A DNA stretch of 64,000 bases. It comes from Mycolicibacterium grossiae. GTDB taxonomy: Bacteria; Actinomycetota; Actinomycetes; Mycobacteriales; Mycobacteriaceae. Where the stretch lies: positions 1,488,001 to 1,552,000 of the forward strand of contig NZ_CP043474.1 in NCBI RefSeq assembly GCF_008329645.1, given 5' to 3'. Shown here piece after piece: positions 16,786-26,479 of this stretch. The notes under the pieces were generated by a model. It made no database searches. It saw only the letters and a program-made list of their open reading frames with translations, and had not been told where the DNA came from. The stretch's first letter is position 1; each line of letters opens with the position of its first letter. Position numbers and translations under genes: made by a program.

Positions 16786-17649
16786 TCACGCCCGACGACT
16801 GGTTCGCCGCTCCGGGCCGAAGAGACGCTTGACGACCGACCGTTGCGGATCGGCCTGCTGCTCGGCGAGCAGGAGGGCGATCCCGCCTTCGATGGCGGCC
16901 TTCGTCTCGTCGCGGATGCGGCGCACGGTGCGGTCGTCGGTGGTGTCGACCGCCGAGGTGTCGATCGGTTCGCCGAACCAGTAGTACTGCCGCTCCGGCC
17001 GCGGGATGGGCGTCGGCCCGATGCCGCGAACCAGGGGGAAGAAGTCGGGGCTGCCCGAGATCCGCTCGAAGAGCCGCTGTACGGGCTTCATCGCCGGATG
17101 CTCGGTGTCGACGAGGACGTCGAGTGCGTCCTCGGCGCCAACGGTGGCGAACGGCACGATGGGATAGCCGTGCTTGACGGCCAGCCGCGCGAAGCCCATC
17201 CGGTTCTCCCAGATGAGCTGGTACTTCTCGCCCTTGCGCTTGGCGACCTCCCGGCCTCCGCCGGGAAACACCAGGATCGTCTCGCCGCGACGCATCAACG
17301 CGTCCGCGATCTCCGGTCTCCCCGGCACCACCCCGACCAACGTCAGCAGATCGCGCCACCGCGGCAACTTGAAGTGTGCGTGATTGCCCAGGACGCGCGC
17401 CCGGATGCCGCGCTCCCAGAGTTCGGCGCACAGGAGCGGCGCGTCGAGCAAGCCGATCAGCGTGTGGTTGCCCACGAGCAGCGCGCCACGGTCCGACGGC
17501 AGGTGCTCGCTGCCGTACACCCGGGGATTGACCAGGCGGCGCGCCGGCTCCAGCAGCCGCAGCACGCGCGCGAGCGTCGCGTCGTTCGGCGGATCGGGGA
17601 TCTCGCCGTGTCCGTCGGGGACGAGGCGGATGTCGCTGCGTTCGGCCAT
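16786..17649 (-). CDS. Lysophospholipid/diacylglycerol acyltransferase family protein
   Basis: 287 residues. Visible motifs are LLVGNHTLIGLLDAPLL near residue 60, standing for the HX4D acyltransferase motif but with six residues between His and Asp, then ETILVFPGGGREV, the FPGG motif typical of the DAGAT/LPLAT families, and YPIVPFATVGAED. The protein probably transfers an acyl chain to a glycerolipid or related acceptor at the membrane. It converges with the ABC-F gene and diverges from the dienelactone hydrolase gene 51 bases away. Confidence 0.85.
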   Translation of the reverse strand: MAERSDIRLVPDGHGEIPDPPNDATLARVLRLLEPARRLVNPRVYGSEHLPSDRGALLVGNHTLIGLLDAPLLCAELWERGIRARVLGNHAHFKLPRWRDLLTLVGVVPGRPEIADALMRRGETILVFPGGGREVAKRKGEKYQLIWENRMGFARLAVKHGYPIVPFATVGAEDALDVLVDTEHPAMKPVQRLFERISGSPDFFPLVRGIGPTPIPRPERQYYWFGEPIDTSAVDTTDDRTVRRIRDETKAAIEGGIALLLAEQQADPQRSVVKRLFGPERRTSRRA

Positions 17650-17700
17650 CGGGCAGTGCTACCCGTGTTGACCGGGGTGGGAAACGGGTAGAGATCACCG

Positions 17701-18402
17701 GTGCCCGACGCTCAACTGCCCGTCGAGGGCGGCACCCTCCCCGGCTATCTCGCCACCCCGTCCGGGACGGGACCGTGGCCGGCGGTCGTCGTCATCCACG
17801 AGGTCTTCGGTCTCACCGACGACATCCGGCGCATCGCCGATCGCTTCGCGGCGAACGGCTATCTGGCGTTCGCGCCGGCCCTTTTCCAGCGCGGCCCCAA
17901 GCCGCTCTGCATCGTCAGCGCCTTCCGTGCCCTCGCCAGCGGCTCGGGATCGGCCGTCGACGACCTCATCGGCGCGGCCGAGGCGCTGCGCGCGGACGAC
18001 CGCACCACCGGAAAGGTCGGCTCGGCCGGATTCTGCATGGGCGGCGGCTTCTGCCTCCTGCTGGCCGACCGCGGCGTCTTCGACGCCACCGCCCCCAACT
18101 ACGGCCCGTTCCCACCCGCGGTCGGCGTGCCGTCGCGGTCCTGCCCGATCGTGGCGAGCTACGGTGCCCGCGACGTGCTGCTGCCCGGTGCCGCGGCGAA
18201 ACTCGAGAGGGGGCTCGCACCGAGCGGCGTGGCGCGCGACATCAAGGAGTATCCCGGTGTCGGGCACAGCTTCATGAACGAGTGGAAGACGCCGTCGGCC
18301 GTCCACGTCGTCGAGCGCATCGCCGGGGTGCACCATTCGGCGCCCCAGGCCGAGGACGCCTGGCGTCGCATCCTGACCTTCTTCGACGAGCACCTGCGCT
18401 GA
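17701..18402 (+). CDS. Dienelactone hydrolase family protein
   Basis: 233 residues, alpha/beta hydrolase fold. The nucleophile is Cys112 in AGFCMGGGF. The acid lies in SYGARDVLLPG and the base His in GVGHSFMN, and the conserved Glu of IHEVFGL near residue 34 is present. This is the Cys-Asp-His triad of carboxymethylenebutenolide hydrolases, but actinobacterial members often act on other esters or lactones. Position 71 onward carries a long linker (SAFRALASGSGSAVDDL). Starts with GTG close to the divergent acyltransferase gene. Confidence 0.9.
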   Translation: MPDAQLPVEGGTLPGYLATPSGTGPWPAVVVIHEVFGLTDDIRRIADRFAANGYLAFAPALFQRGPKPLCIVSAFRALASGSGSAVDDLIGAAEALRADDRTTGKVGSAGFCMGGGFCLLLADRGVFDATAPNYGPFPPAVGVPSRSCPIVASYGARDVLLPGAAAKLERGLAPSGVARDIKEYPGVGHSFMNEWKTPSAVHVVERIAGVHHSAPQAEDAWRRILTFFDEHLR

Positions 18403-18520
18403 GGACCCGGTCCCGATCCGCGCGGTGTAATCGACGGCCGCTCGGGTACAGGGAGGCGGTGACGGCATCCCCGAGCGCCGACCGCCACGGCGCGCCACGG
18501 TCCTTCCGCCTCGCCGACCG

Positions 18521-18526
18521 TATAGT
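18521..18526 (+). promoter_or_regulatory. Likely -10 box giving a leaderless malQ transcript
   Basis: TATAGT is a near-consensus mycobacterial -10 hexamer. It ends six bases before the malQ GTG (18533), and there is no ribosome site in between, so transcription should start at the GTG. Confidence 0.5.
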
Positions 18527-18532
18527 CCACGC

Positions 18533-20530
18533 GTGACCGCCGATTCCGTGCCGGACGACCTTCGCCGGCTGGCCGCCGCGCACGGCGTCGCGACCTCCTA
18601 TCGCAACGAGCGACGAGAACCCGTCGAGGTTGACGCAGACGTCGTGATCCGCATGCTCGGCCTGCTGGACGTCCAGGCGGAGTCCGAGGACGACCGCCGT
18701 CGCGAACTGGACCGTCTCGCCGAACTCGATCAGGCCGGCGTGCTCCCGCCCACCGTTGCGGTCCGCGCGGACGGCCGGGCACATCCCCTGCCGGGCGTGA
18801 CCTCCGTGGTCGCCGAGGACGGCGCGGAGATCGAGGTCCGCGGCGAGCTACCCGCCGACCTGCCGCTGGGCTGGTTTCGGGCGCGCACCGAGACCGGTCA
18901 GGAATCCACGCTCGTCGTGGCGCCGCCCACGGTGCCGAAGTCCCCGGACACCTGGGGCTGGATGCTGCAGCTGTACGCCCTGCGGTCGGCGCGCTCCTGG
19001 GGCATCGGCGACCTCGGCGATCTCCGCGAGTTCGTGCAGTGGACGGCCCGAGAGCACGGCTCCGGCGCGGTGCTGCTGAATCCACTGCACGCGCCGGGCC
19101 CGACGCATCCCGTGCAGCCGTCGCCGTACACCCCGTCGAGCCGTCGTTTCGCCAACCCGCTGGCGCTGCGCATCGAGGACCTCCATTCCTACTCGCACGC
19201 CAACTCGGACACCCGCGGCGAAGTGGACGCGTTGCGGGTCAGCGCCGAGGGCGACCGCATCGACCACGACCTCGTCTGGGCGGCGAAACGCGATGCGCTG
19301 GAACTGCTGTGGCGCGCGGAGGGCCGGCCGGATCCGTTCCGGGGCGGGAACGCCTCGGCGGGCCTGCGGGACTGGGCGACGTACTGCGCGTTGGCCGAAC
19401 GGCACGGCGGCCGGTGGAGCCGGTGGCCGGAGGCGCTGCGCGACGTGCACTCGACTGCGGTCGAGTCCGCGCGCCGCGAGCTGGCGCCGCGGGTCGCCCT
19501 GCACGCATGGATCCAGCAGCAGTGCGCCTCGCAACTGACGGCCGTCCGGCAGACTGCCCGGGACGCCGGTATGGCCGTGGGTGTGTTGCACGACCTCGCG
19601 GTGGGCGTGGACGCCGACGGTGCCGATGCGTGGGCGCTGGCCGACGTCCTCGCCACCGGCGTGAGCATCGGCGCGCCGCCGGACAACTTCACCCCGCGCG
19701 GGCAGGACTGGGGCCTGCCGCCCTGGCGCCCGGACCGGCTCGCCGCCACGGGATACGCCGCGCTGCGGGACATGATGCGCGCGGTGCTCGCGCACGCCGA
19801 TGGATTGCGGATCGACCACGTCGCGGGTCTCTGGCGGCTGTGGTGGATTCCGCCCGGCGAGGGGCCGGACCGCGGCACCTACGTCTACTACGACGCCGAC
19901 ACGATGCTCGCGGTGCTGGCGCTCGAGGCGCACCGCGCCGGGGCGGTCGTGGTCGGCGAGGACCTGGGCACGGTGGAACCGGAGGTCACCCGAGCGCTGG
20001 CCGACAACGAGATGCTGGGCTGTGCCGTGTCCTGGTTCACGCGCGACGAATCGGCGCCGGGTGAGCCGCTGCTCGCACCGGCGCAGTGGCCGCAACGCGC
20101 GGCGGCGAGCCTCTCGACGCACGACCTGCCGACGGCGGCGGGGTTCCTCCGCGGCGAACACGTTCGCGCGCGCGCCGACCTCGGGCTCCTCGACGACGTG
20201 CCCGCCGAGGAGCGCAACGCCGCCAGGGAACGCGACGAGTGGGTGACGCTGCTCCGGTCGGAGGGCTTCCTGGCCGACACCGACACCGACACCGACACCG
20301 CGTCGGTCATCGTCGCCATGCATCGCTTCCTCGCCTCGACGCCGAGCCGGCTGAAGCTGGTGTCCCCCTACGACGTCGTCGGCGAGATCCGCCAGCCCAA
20401 CCTTCCCGGAACGGTCGACGAATACCCCAACTGGCGTCTCCCGCTGCCGCTCACGCTCGAGGAGTTCCAAGCCGATCCGCGAGTGGCGGAGATCGCCGCC
20501 ATCTTCGCGAGGAAAGCGTCCGGTGACTGA
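18533..20530 (+). CDS. malQ: 4-alpha-glucanotransferase (amylomaltase)
   Basis: 665 residues of glycoside hydrolase family 77. The catalytic motifs are in order: the nucleophile Asp in DGLRIDHVAGLWRLWW, the acid Glu in VVGEDLGTVEPEV, and the transition-state Asp in STHDLPTAAGF. The end, SPYDVVGEIRQPNLPGTVDE, is typical. It transfers alpha-1,4-glucan segments in glycogen and maltodextrin metabolism. The N-terminal 130 residues form the small beta-domain of actinobacterial MalQ. A four-copy GACACC repeat (20276-20299) encodes DTDTDTDT in a surface position. No other glycogen genes are adjacent. Confidence 0.95.
   Translation: MTADSVPDDLRRLAAAHGVATSYRNERREPVEVDADVVIRMLGLLDVQAESEDDRRRELDRLAELDQAGVLPPTVAVRADGRAHPLPGVTSVVAEDGAEIEVRGELPADLPLGWFRARTETGQESTLVVAPPTVPKSPDTWGWMLQLYALRSARSWGIGDLGDLREFVQWTAREHGSGAVLLNPLHAPGPTHPVQPSPYTPSSRRFANPLALRIEDLHSYSHANSDTRGEVDALRVSAEGDRIDHDLVWAAKRDALELLWRAEGRPDPFRGGNASAGLRDWATYCALAERHGGRWSRWPEALRDVHSTAVESARRELAPRVALHAWIQQQCASQLTAVRQTARDAGMAVGVLHDLAVGVDADGADAWALADVLATGVSIGAPPDNFTPRGQDWGLPPWRPDRLAATGYAALRDMMRAVLAHADGLRIDHVAGLWRLWWIPPGEGPDRGTYVYYDADTMLAVLALEAHRAGAVVVGEDLGTVEPEVTRALADNEMLGCAVSWFTRDESAPGEPLLAPAQWPQRAAASLSTHDLPTAAGFLRGEHVRARADLGLLDDVPAEERNAARERDEWVTLLRSEGFLADTDTDTDTASVIVAMHRFLASTPSRLKLVSPYDVVGEIRQPNLPGTVDEYPNWRLPLPLTLEEFQADPRVAEIAAIFARKASGD
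20276..20299 (+). repeat. Four tandem GACACC hexamers inside malQ
   Basis: A perfect 6-bp by 4 microsatellite coding for alternating Asp-Thr. Being a multiple of three bases, gain or loss of units keeps the frame. Confidence 0.8.
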
Positions 20531-20542
20531 CGGCTCGGAACG

Positions 20543-20914
20543 TCACCCCTGTGCGGCGCGCAGGGCGTCCGCCACGGTGGCGTAGAGCGGGACGGCGTCG
20601 TCGACGCCGGTGATCCGAATGGGCCGGCTGGTCGCCGGACCGTCGGCGACCACGACGACGCGCACCTCCGGCGGCGCCGTCGTGCGCGCGTCCACCAAGG
20701 TGCCGAGGCCGATCGAGGCCAGGAAGTCGACGGCCGTCAGGTCGATCACGAGCAGAGCGGGGTCGCCGTCGAGTGCGGCGAATACCTCGCGCGAGAAGGT
20801 CGACGCCGTCACGAGGTCGATGTCGCCGCGAACGGCGACGATGACGGCGCCGTCGCGGTGGGTGGTCGATACGTCGATGTTGGGACGCCGGGTACGTGGT
20901 TCGAAGACACTCAT
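20543..20914 (-). CDS. STAS-domain protein (anti-sigma factor antagonist type)
   Basis: 123 residues. The STAS fold is seen in AVIVAVRGDIDLVTASTF, then ALLVIDLTAVDFLASIGLGTLVDA, where the Ser of LASIGL is at the usual phosphorylation site. Such proteins release a sigma factor by binding its RsbW-type kinase when not phosphorylated. An RsbW-like protein is encoded at 7695-8243, but pairing the two is only a guess. The ATG at 20914 follows GCGAGGGC. It converges on malQ. Confidence 0.87.
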   Translation of the reverse strand: MSVFEPRTRRPNIDVSTTHRDGAVIVAVRGDIDLVTASTFSREVFAALDGDPALLVIDLTAVDFLASIGLGTLVDARTTAPPEVRVVVVADGPATSRPIRITGVDDAVPLYATVADALRAAQG

Positions 20915-21460
20915 GCCCTCGCCTGCCTCTCCTGAACCCGGGTGGCTCGCGCGCAGCCGGGTCGTTTCCGAAGGGATCCTCATCGGTCCCGTACTGGTGA
21001 GACGCGACGGGCGTCGCCGACCGCATGGCGACGTGGTGTGTCGTCCACCACTCGGGCTGGGCGTCGAGCGAAGGTCAGCCGCGCCGTCCGCGCGTTGCGT
21101 GTCGTGCGCGTGCAGGCTCCCAGAAGGTGCCGATGCGGTCACGGCGATGCCGTGACCGGCGGGCCGCGCGATATGACCGCCACGCGGCCGTCAACGGCTG
21201 CATCGTGGTCGAATTAGCCACATCGAGCCATGGTGAATCGTGGCGAAGGTTCATTCCGATGGCATGCATTCATGACGGAATTGGACGCCGTGAATTTCGC
21301 GACGCGTGCGTCAATATTGATGTTATAAACGTCTCGTCGATGACGAAACCGGTCCATCCTCGCTGGTCAGGCCAGCTCGACGGCGGCACCCGACCGGTGC
21401 GAACGCACTGACGTCACCGACCCGAAATGGCGGCACCACGACGGTCGAGAAGCGAGGGAA
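20915..21460. other. 546-base intergenic region, AT-rich in its right half
   Basis: No convincing gene is present. Bases about 21185-21345 are much more AT-rich than the surroundings. They contain the 10-bp palindrome TCAATATTGA (21311-21320) and an adjoining GACGC-GT-GCGTC inverted repeat (21301-21312). It probably carries the promoters of the divergent STAS and sugar-transferase genes and may bind a nucleoid protein such as Lsr2. Confidence 0.5.
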
Positions 21461-22939
21461 ATGACGATTCGCGAGTTCGCGGCCATTTCGGACGGACCGC
21501 CAGAGAACTCGTCGCCGGTCATACCCCGTCGTCACGTCTCGCCGGCGCACGTGGCCGCTGGGTTCCGGCTCACCTCGGACGTGGTCACCGTCCTCGTGGC
21601 CGTCGTGCTCGGGTCGGGGTGGGCCGCCCCGGCCGGCGGCCCCGCGGCCTGGGGGATGCCGTTCGCGGTGTTCCTGGCGTTCGTGGTGTTCCTGCACGCT
21701 CGCGCCGCGCTGTATCGCCGCGGCATCGCGCATCGCTTCGTCGACGACATCGGCCCGATCGAGCTGGCCGTCGCGCTCGCGGCGCTGTCGACCGCCGGTG
21801 CGTTGGCGCTGCTCGGTCAACCGAGGCACCCGGAAGCAGTGATCCCGCACGTGTGGGCCTGCGCTGCGGTACTGGTGCCGGCAGGGCGGCTGCTGCTGCT
21901 CGGCGGCCTGGCCGTCGCCAGGAGGTTTCACCACGACCTGTCGGTGCCCACGCTCATCGTCGGCAACGGCCGGATCGCCCATCAGATCTGCCACCGGCTC
22001 GAGTCCTCACCGGAATACGGGCTCACCCCAGCGGGTCTCCTCTCGGTCGACCCGTTGATGTGGACCGGCTCGGACGACGACGTCGTCACCACCACGCCGC
22101 GCCTTGGTCCGCCCGACATGATCGCCGAGGCCATCGGCGCTACCGGGGCGGGCGCCGTCATCATCGCGTTCTCCCGGGCCAGGGACGCCGACCTCATCGA
22201 CCGCGTGCTGCGGGTGGCCCAGGCCCGGGGTCTGACGGTATGGGTCGTGCCCCGGATGTTCGACGCGGTGGGCCTGCACGCCCGGGTCGACCACCTCGGC
22301 GGGATGCCGCTGCTGGCAGTGCCGCGCGCCGACCCGCGCGGCTGGACCTTTCACGTCAAGCACACCGGCGACCGGGTGGTCGCGGCGCTCCTGCTGCTCG
22401 CGCTGGCGCCGCTGATGCTGTTCATCGCCGCGCTGGTGCACGCCTCGTCGCCGGGTCCGATCCTGTTCCGGCAGCGCCGGGTGGGGCGCGACGGCGTGCC
22501 GTTCGACTGCCTGAAGTTCCGGTCGATGCGACCGCCGGCGGAGGCTGACGGCGTGTTCGAACTCCTCTCGGAATTGGCTCCCGGTGGCGTCGAGGGCGTC
22601 GACCGACGCACCGCGGTGGGACGGATCCTGCGGTCAACGTCCCTCGACGAGCTGCCGCAGCTGATCAACGTCGTCAAGGGCGAGATGAGCATGGTCGGAC
22701 CGCGACCGGAGCGCCCCGACTTCGTGGACATCTTCGACGCCAAGGTGAACCGCTACGGGGAGCGGCACCGCGTCAAGGCGGGCATCACCGGGTGGGCTCA
22801 GGTGCACGGGCTGCGCGGGCAGACCTCGATTGCCGACCGCGCCGAGTGGGACAACTACTACATCGAGAACTGGTCGATGGGCCTCGACCTCAAGATCCTC
22901 GCGTTGACGGTGCCTGCCGTGCTGCGCCGCGCCACCTAG
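21461..22939 (+). CDS. Polyprenyl-phosphate sugar phosphotransferase (WcaJ/exopolysaccharide type)
   Basis: 492 residues. Residues about 40-150 hold four membrane segments, residues 160-280 a CoA-binding-like Rossmann segment (LIVGNGRIAHQICHRL), and the C-terminal 200 residues the bacterial sugar-transferase domain. That domain has KHTGDRVVAALLLLALAPLM, PILFRQRRVGRDG, FDCLKFRSM, LRSTSLDELPQLINV, KGEMSMVGPRPERPD and VKAGITGWAQVHGLRG. It should start a glycan by loading a sugar-1-phosphate onto undecaprenyl or decaprenyl phosphate. No other polysaccharide genes are adjacent, so it is an orphan initiator. The ATG follows GAGGGAA. Confidence 0.92.
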   Translation: MTIREFAAISDGPPENSSPVIPRRHVSPAHVAAGFRLTSDVVTVLVAVVLGSGWAAPAGGPAAWGMPFAVFLAFVVFLHARAALYRRGIAHRFVDDIGPIELAVALAALSTAGALALLGQPRHPEAVIPHVWACAAVLVPAGRLLLLGGLAVARRFHHDLSVPTLIVGNGRIAHQICHRLESSPEYGLTPAGLLSVDPLMWTGSDDDVVTTTPRLGPPDMIAEAIGATGAGAVIIAFSRARDADLIDRVLRVAQARGLTVWVVPRMFDAVGLHARVDHLGGMPLLAVPRADPRGWTFHVKHTGDRVVAALLLLALAPLMLFIAALVHASSPGPILFRQRRVGRDGVPFDCLKFRSMRPPAEADGVFELLSELAPGGVEGVDRRTAVGRILRSTSLDELPQLINVVKGEMSMVGPRPERPDFVDIFDAKVNRYGERHRVKAGITGWAQVHGLRGQTSIADRAEWDNYYIENWSMGLDLKILALTVPAVLRRAT

Positions 22940-22945
22940 CCGACC

Positions 22946-23683
22946 TCACACGACGACCGTCGGCTTGGCGTCGGGGTGCGCATCCGGTTGCGGCGCATGC
23001 GGATTGATGACCACCTCGCTACGTGGCATCAGGTAGGTCAGCACGAAGGCCAGTATCGCCAGCAGGAGCAGCATGGTGGCCGGAACCAGGAATGCGGCTT
23101 CGCCGAAGTGGTGCTGCAGCACCCCACCGAGCACTGCGCCGCTGGTCAGGCCGAGCCAGAGCGGCCCCTGAATCCAGAAGGACGGTGCCGGCTTGTGCAG
23201 CAGCATGTTGGCCAGACCGGCGCCGAATCGGACGACCGTGCCGGTGACGTAGGTGAGGGCGAGGCTGCGGCCCGCTTCGTCCTGCAGCGTGGCGTTCTGC
23301 AGTCCGAGCGCGAGCACGATGGGGTAGACGTGCCACGGCACGGCTTCGGTGCCGTGCGGGAGGAAGACGCCGATCAGCAGCAGTGACCCCTGGATGGTGA
23401 GCAGGGCGGCAAGCCGCCACCGGCCCACCCAGGCCGCGATGAGCGTGCCCAGGAAGGCGCCGAAGCAGAAGATCGCGATGACGCCGCCGAACCGCACGAC
23501 GCCGATCCAGTCGGCGGAACTCGCGGCCTCGCCGAACCGCGTGGTGTTGCCGCTCATGAACGACATGAACAGCTGCGCGTACTGCATGAAGCCGATGGCG
23601 TCGGAGATGCCGGCGATCATCGCCAGTACCACCGCGAAGCGGAGCCGGACCTTGTCGTCGGCGGGGAAACTGCGGTTGGGCAT
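22946..23683 (-). CDS. YoaK family (DUF1275) membrane protein
   Basis: 245 residues with about six membrane segments. It opens with VRLRFAVVLAMIAGISDAIGF and the conserved FMSFMSGNTTRFGE stretch that marks the YoaK family, followed by LGLQNATLQDEAG and TYVTGTVVRFG. The function of the family is not established. The ATG at 23683 follows AGAGG and is preferred to in-frame codons up to 23743. It converges on the sugar-transferase gene with six bases between the stops. Confidence 0.88.
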   Translation of the reverse strand: MPNRSFPADDKVRLRFAVVLAMIAGISDAIGFMQYAQLFMSFMSGNTTRFGEAASSADWIGVVRFGGVIAIFCFGAFLGTLIAAWVGRWRLAALLTIQGSLLLIGVFLPHGTEAVPWHVYPIVLALGLQNATLQDEAGRSLALTYVTGTVVRFGAGLANMLLHKPAPSFWIQGPLWLGLTSGAVLGGVLQHHFGEAAFLVPATMLLLLAILAFVLTYLMPRSEVVINPHAPQPDAHPDAKPTVVV

Positions 23684-23990
23684 GGCGGACCTCTGTTCGA
23701 CGGGTGAAGGACGCGGTGACGGAGCCGACGCACGAGCCGTCACCGGTGACGGCCGATTCGAACGTGACCACGAGCGTTGTCGCGCAACGTAACTGAACGT
23801 CGACTCCAGGTCGTTGAACCCGGCGATCAGGTGACGTGCGACGTGGTCGCCTCCGATTTACCCGGACGCGCGATACGGGCAAACGCGTTCATGGGAAACG
23901 CATAAATTCGTCACCGGTGGCGTCGCCGCTGCGGCGTGACCCGGCACCCGGGATTGGCGTTCAGTGCTTTGGCCCACTAATTTCCATCGG
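23684..23990. other. 307-base divergent promoter region
   Basis: Lies between the YoaK and GH6 genes. It holds no ORF that I can support. GTTG-TCGCG-CAAC, near 23776-23788, is a short inverted repeat. TAATTT (23978-23983), seven bases before the GH6 GTG, fits a -10 box and would give a leaderless GH6 transcript. Confidence 0.4.
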
Positions 23991-24986
23991 GTGACGTCCT
24001 CAGCTGCTGCCGCCGTGGCGCGGTGGATCGCCCCCTGTCTCACCGTTGCGGCCATCGCCGGGATCGGCCTGGTGCACGCGCCGGCGCCCGTGGAGCAGGC
24101 GCCGTCGATCCGCCTGGTCGACGACGCGAACCCGCTGGTCGGCCTGCCGTTCTACGTCAATCCGAACTCGGCGGCGATGCGCGCCGCCAACGGCGCCGGC
24201 AGCCCGGAGCTGACGACCATCGCGAACACGCCGACGGCCTACTGGATGGATCACCTGTCCACCCCGTCGGTGGACGCGAAGTACATCGCCGACGCGCAGG
24301 CCGCCGGAACGCGCCCGATCCTCGCTCTGTACGGCATCCCGCATCGCGACTGCGGCAGTTTCGCGGCCGGCGGGTTCGGCTCGGCGGACGCCTACCGCGG
24401 CTGGATCGACGGCGTGACCGCGGCGATCGGATCCGGTCCGGCCGCGGTCATCCTCGAACCCGACGCGCTGGCGATGGCTGATTGTCTCTCCGCCGATCAG
24501 CGTCAGGAGCGCTTCGACCTCATCCGGTATGCCGTCGACTCGCTGACCCGCAACCCGGGGACCGCCGTATACGTCGACGCCGGCCACTCCCGGTGGGTGA
24601 GTGCCGACACGATGGCGGCCCGGCTGAACGACGTCGGCGTGGCCAAGGCCCGCGGCTTCAGTCTCAACACCGCCAACTTCTTCACCACCGAGGAGGAGAT
24701 CGGCTACGGCGACGCGATCTCGGGGATGACGGGCGGCAAGCCGTACGTCATCGACACCTCGCGCAACGGCGCCGGACCCGCCGACGGCGAGCTGTACTGG
24801 TGCAACCCGACCGGCCGTGCGCTCGGCGCCTTCCCGACCACGGCGACCGGCAACGGCAACGTCGACGCCTTCCTCTGGGTGAAGCGTCCCGGCGAGTCCG
24901 ACGGCTCCTGCGGTCGCGGCCAGCCCGGTGCGGGCCGCTTCGTCAACCAGTACGCCATCGATCTGGCGCGCAACGCCGGCCAGTAG
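23991..24986 (+). CDS. Secreted glycoside hydrolase family 6 protein (cellulase-like)
   Basis: 331 residues. The N-terminus is a signal peptide (hydrophobic core WIAPCLTVAAIAGIGLV, cut near residue 35). The GH6 catalytic domain follows, with GIPHRDCGSFAAGG, AAVILEPDALAMADCL (proton-donor Asp in EPDAL), VYVDAGHSRWVS, GFSLNTANFFTTEEE, KPYVIDTSRNGAGP and DAFLWVKRPGESDGSC. There is no cellulose-binding module. M. tuberculosis carries a similar protein, CelA1. Substrate in a mycobacterium might be cellulose or a related beta-1,4-glucan in biofilm. GTG start with a possible leaderless promoter. Confidence 0.92.
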   Translation: MTSSAAAAVARWIAPCLTVAAIAGIGLVHAPAPVEQAPSIRLVDDANPLVGLPFYVNPNSAAMRAANGAGSPELTTIANTPTAYWMDHLSTPSVDAKYIADAQAAGTRPILALYGIPHRDCGSFAAGGFGSADAYRGWIDGVTAAIGSGPAAVILEPDALAMADCLSADQRQERFDLIRYAVDSLTRNPGTAVYVDAGHSRWVSADTMAARLNDVGVAKARGFSLNTANFFTTEEEIGYGDAISGMTGGKPYVIDTSRNGAGPADGELYWCNPTGRALGAFPTTATGNGNVDAFLWVKRPGESDGSCGRGQPGAGRFVNQYAIDLARNAGQ

Positions 24987-24989
24987 CGG

Positions 24990-26479
24990 CTAGGCCGACC
25001 GCGGACCGGCCACCGGCAGCACCAGTCGGAACGCCGCACCCGGGCCGCCAGGGACGTACGTCAGGTCGCCGCCGTGGGCGCGGGCCAGTGCGCGGGCGAT
25101 CGGCAGACCGAGTCCCGCGCCGCCGTGGTCCCGCGTGCGTGCGTCGTCCAGGCGGACGAGGCGCTCGAAGATGCGCTCGCGCTGATCCACTGCGACTCCG
25201 CTGCCGGAGTCGGTGACGGTCACGACCGCCAAGTCGTCGGCGACGCGCACGTCGAACGCGAGCGAGCCCCCGGCGGGCGTGTGCCGTCGGGCGTTGTCGC
25301 CGAGGTTGGCGAGTATCTGCGCGATGCGCACGCCATCGGCGCGGACCCTTACCGCGGGCGCCCCGGTCCGGGTGACCGTCACGGCGGGGGCCAGCAGTGT
25401 GCAGCGCTCGCGCTCGGCCTCGACCAGAGCCGTCAGGTCGCAGTCGGTGACTCGAAGGCCGGCCCCGGCGTCGATGCGGCTCAGGTCGAGCATGTCGGCC
25501 ACCAGCCGGCCGGCACGTCGGGCTTCGGTGAGCACCAGGTCGGCGCGGCGGCGTTGAGCGTCGGCGTCGGCGTCACCGGCGTGCTGCGCCGCGGCCGACG
25601 CGATGCGTTCGGCGCCGGCGTGCATGCCGGCGATGGGCGTCCGGAGTTCGTGAGCGGCGTCGGCCAGGAACTGGCGGGTGGCGGCGTCGGCCCGTTCGGC
25701 GTCCGCGGCGGACCCTCGCGCCCGCTGCTCGGAGTCCTCCAACTCGTCGAGCATCGCGTCGAATGCCGCTGCGGCGCGGCCCAATTCCGTGTCGGGACGG
25801 TCGGGTCGCACACGGCGCCCGCGGTCGCCCGACGTGATGGACTCTGCGACGCCGGTCAGCCGACGCAACGGTGACATCGCGACGTCGACGACGAAGGACA
25901 GGGCGACCGCGGCGATCGCCAGCACGACCAGCGCCGACACGATCACCACGATCCGCAGCTGCCGCAGCAGGCTGGTGGTGGCCGTCGTGTCGGCGATCAG
26001 CACCAGCCGGCCGCCACCGGGGAGACGGTGGGTGACGGCCGTTGCGGTGGCGTCGGGCGGGGCGCGCCCGTCGGGACGGTCCCGCGGGGGTCCGGGCGGC
26101 ACCGGTGGGCCGGGCGCACCCGGTGGCGCACCGCCGTGCGGCGGCCGCGGCGGACGGGGTGGGGCGACGTCGCCGTCGGCGACGTCGAGCGGCACGTTCG
26201 GGTCGCCGTAGTCGACGCCGTCGGCGGTCAGCAGTCGGACCCGGATACTGCCGCCGGCGAGTTCGGCGACCAGCTGCTGCGGCGGGGTACCGGTCTCGGC
26301 GAGTGCGTCGGCGCGCGCCACCGTCGCCATCAGCCGGTCGTGCAGGTCGCGGCGGGCCTGGGCGCCCACGGCGACGTCGATGACGACGCCGAGCAGGACG
26401 AGCAGGACGACGAGCACGCCCAGAGTGGTCGCCACGACGCGGCGCCGGAGAGAGGGGGTGGCGGTGCGGCCGGGGTCGG

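Noticed and set aside
18848..20470. Open frame of 540 codons antisense to malQ.
   Set aside because: Composition artefact of high third-position GC in malQ. The forward frame has all GH77 motifs.
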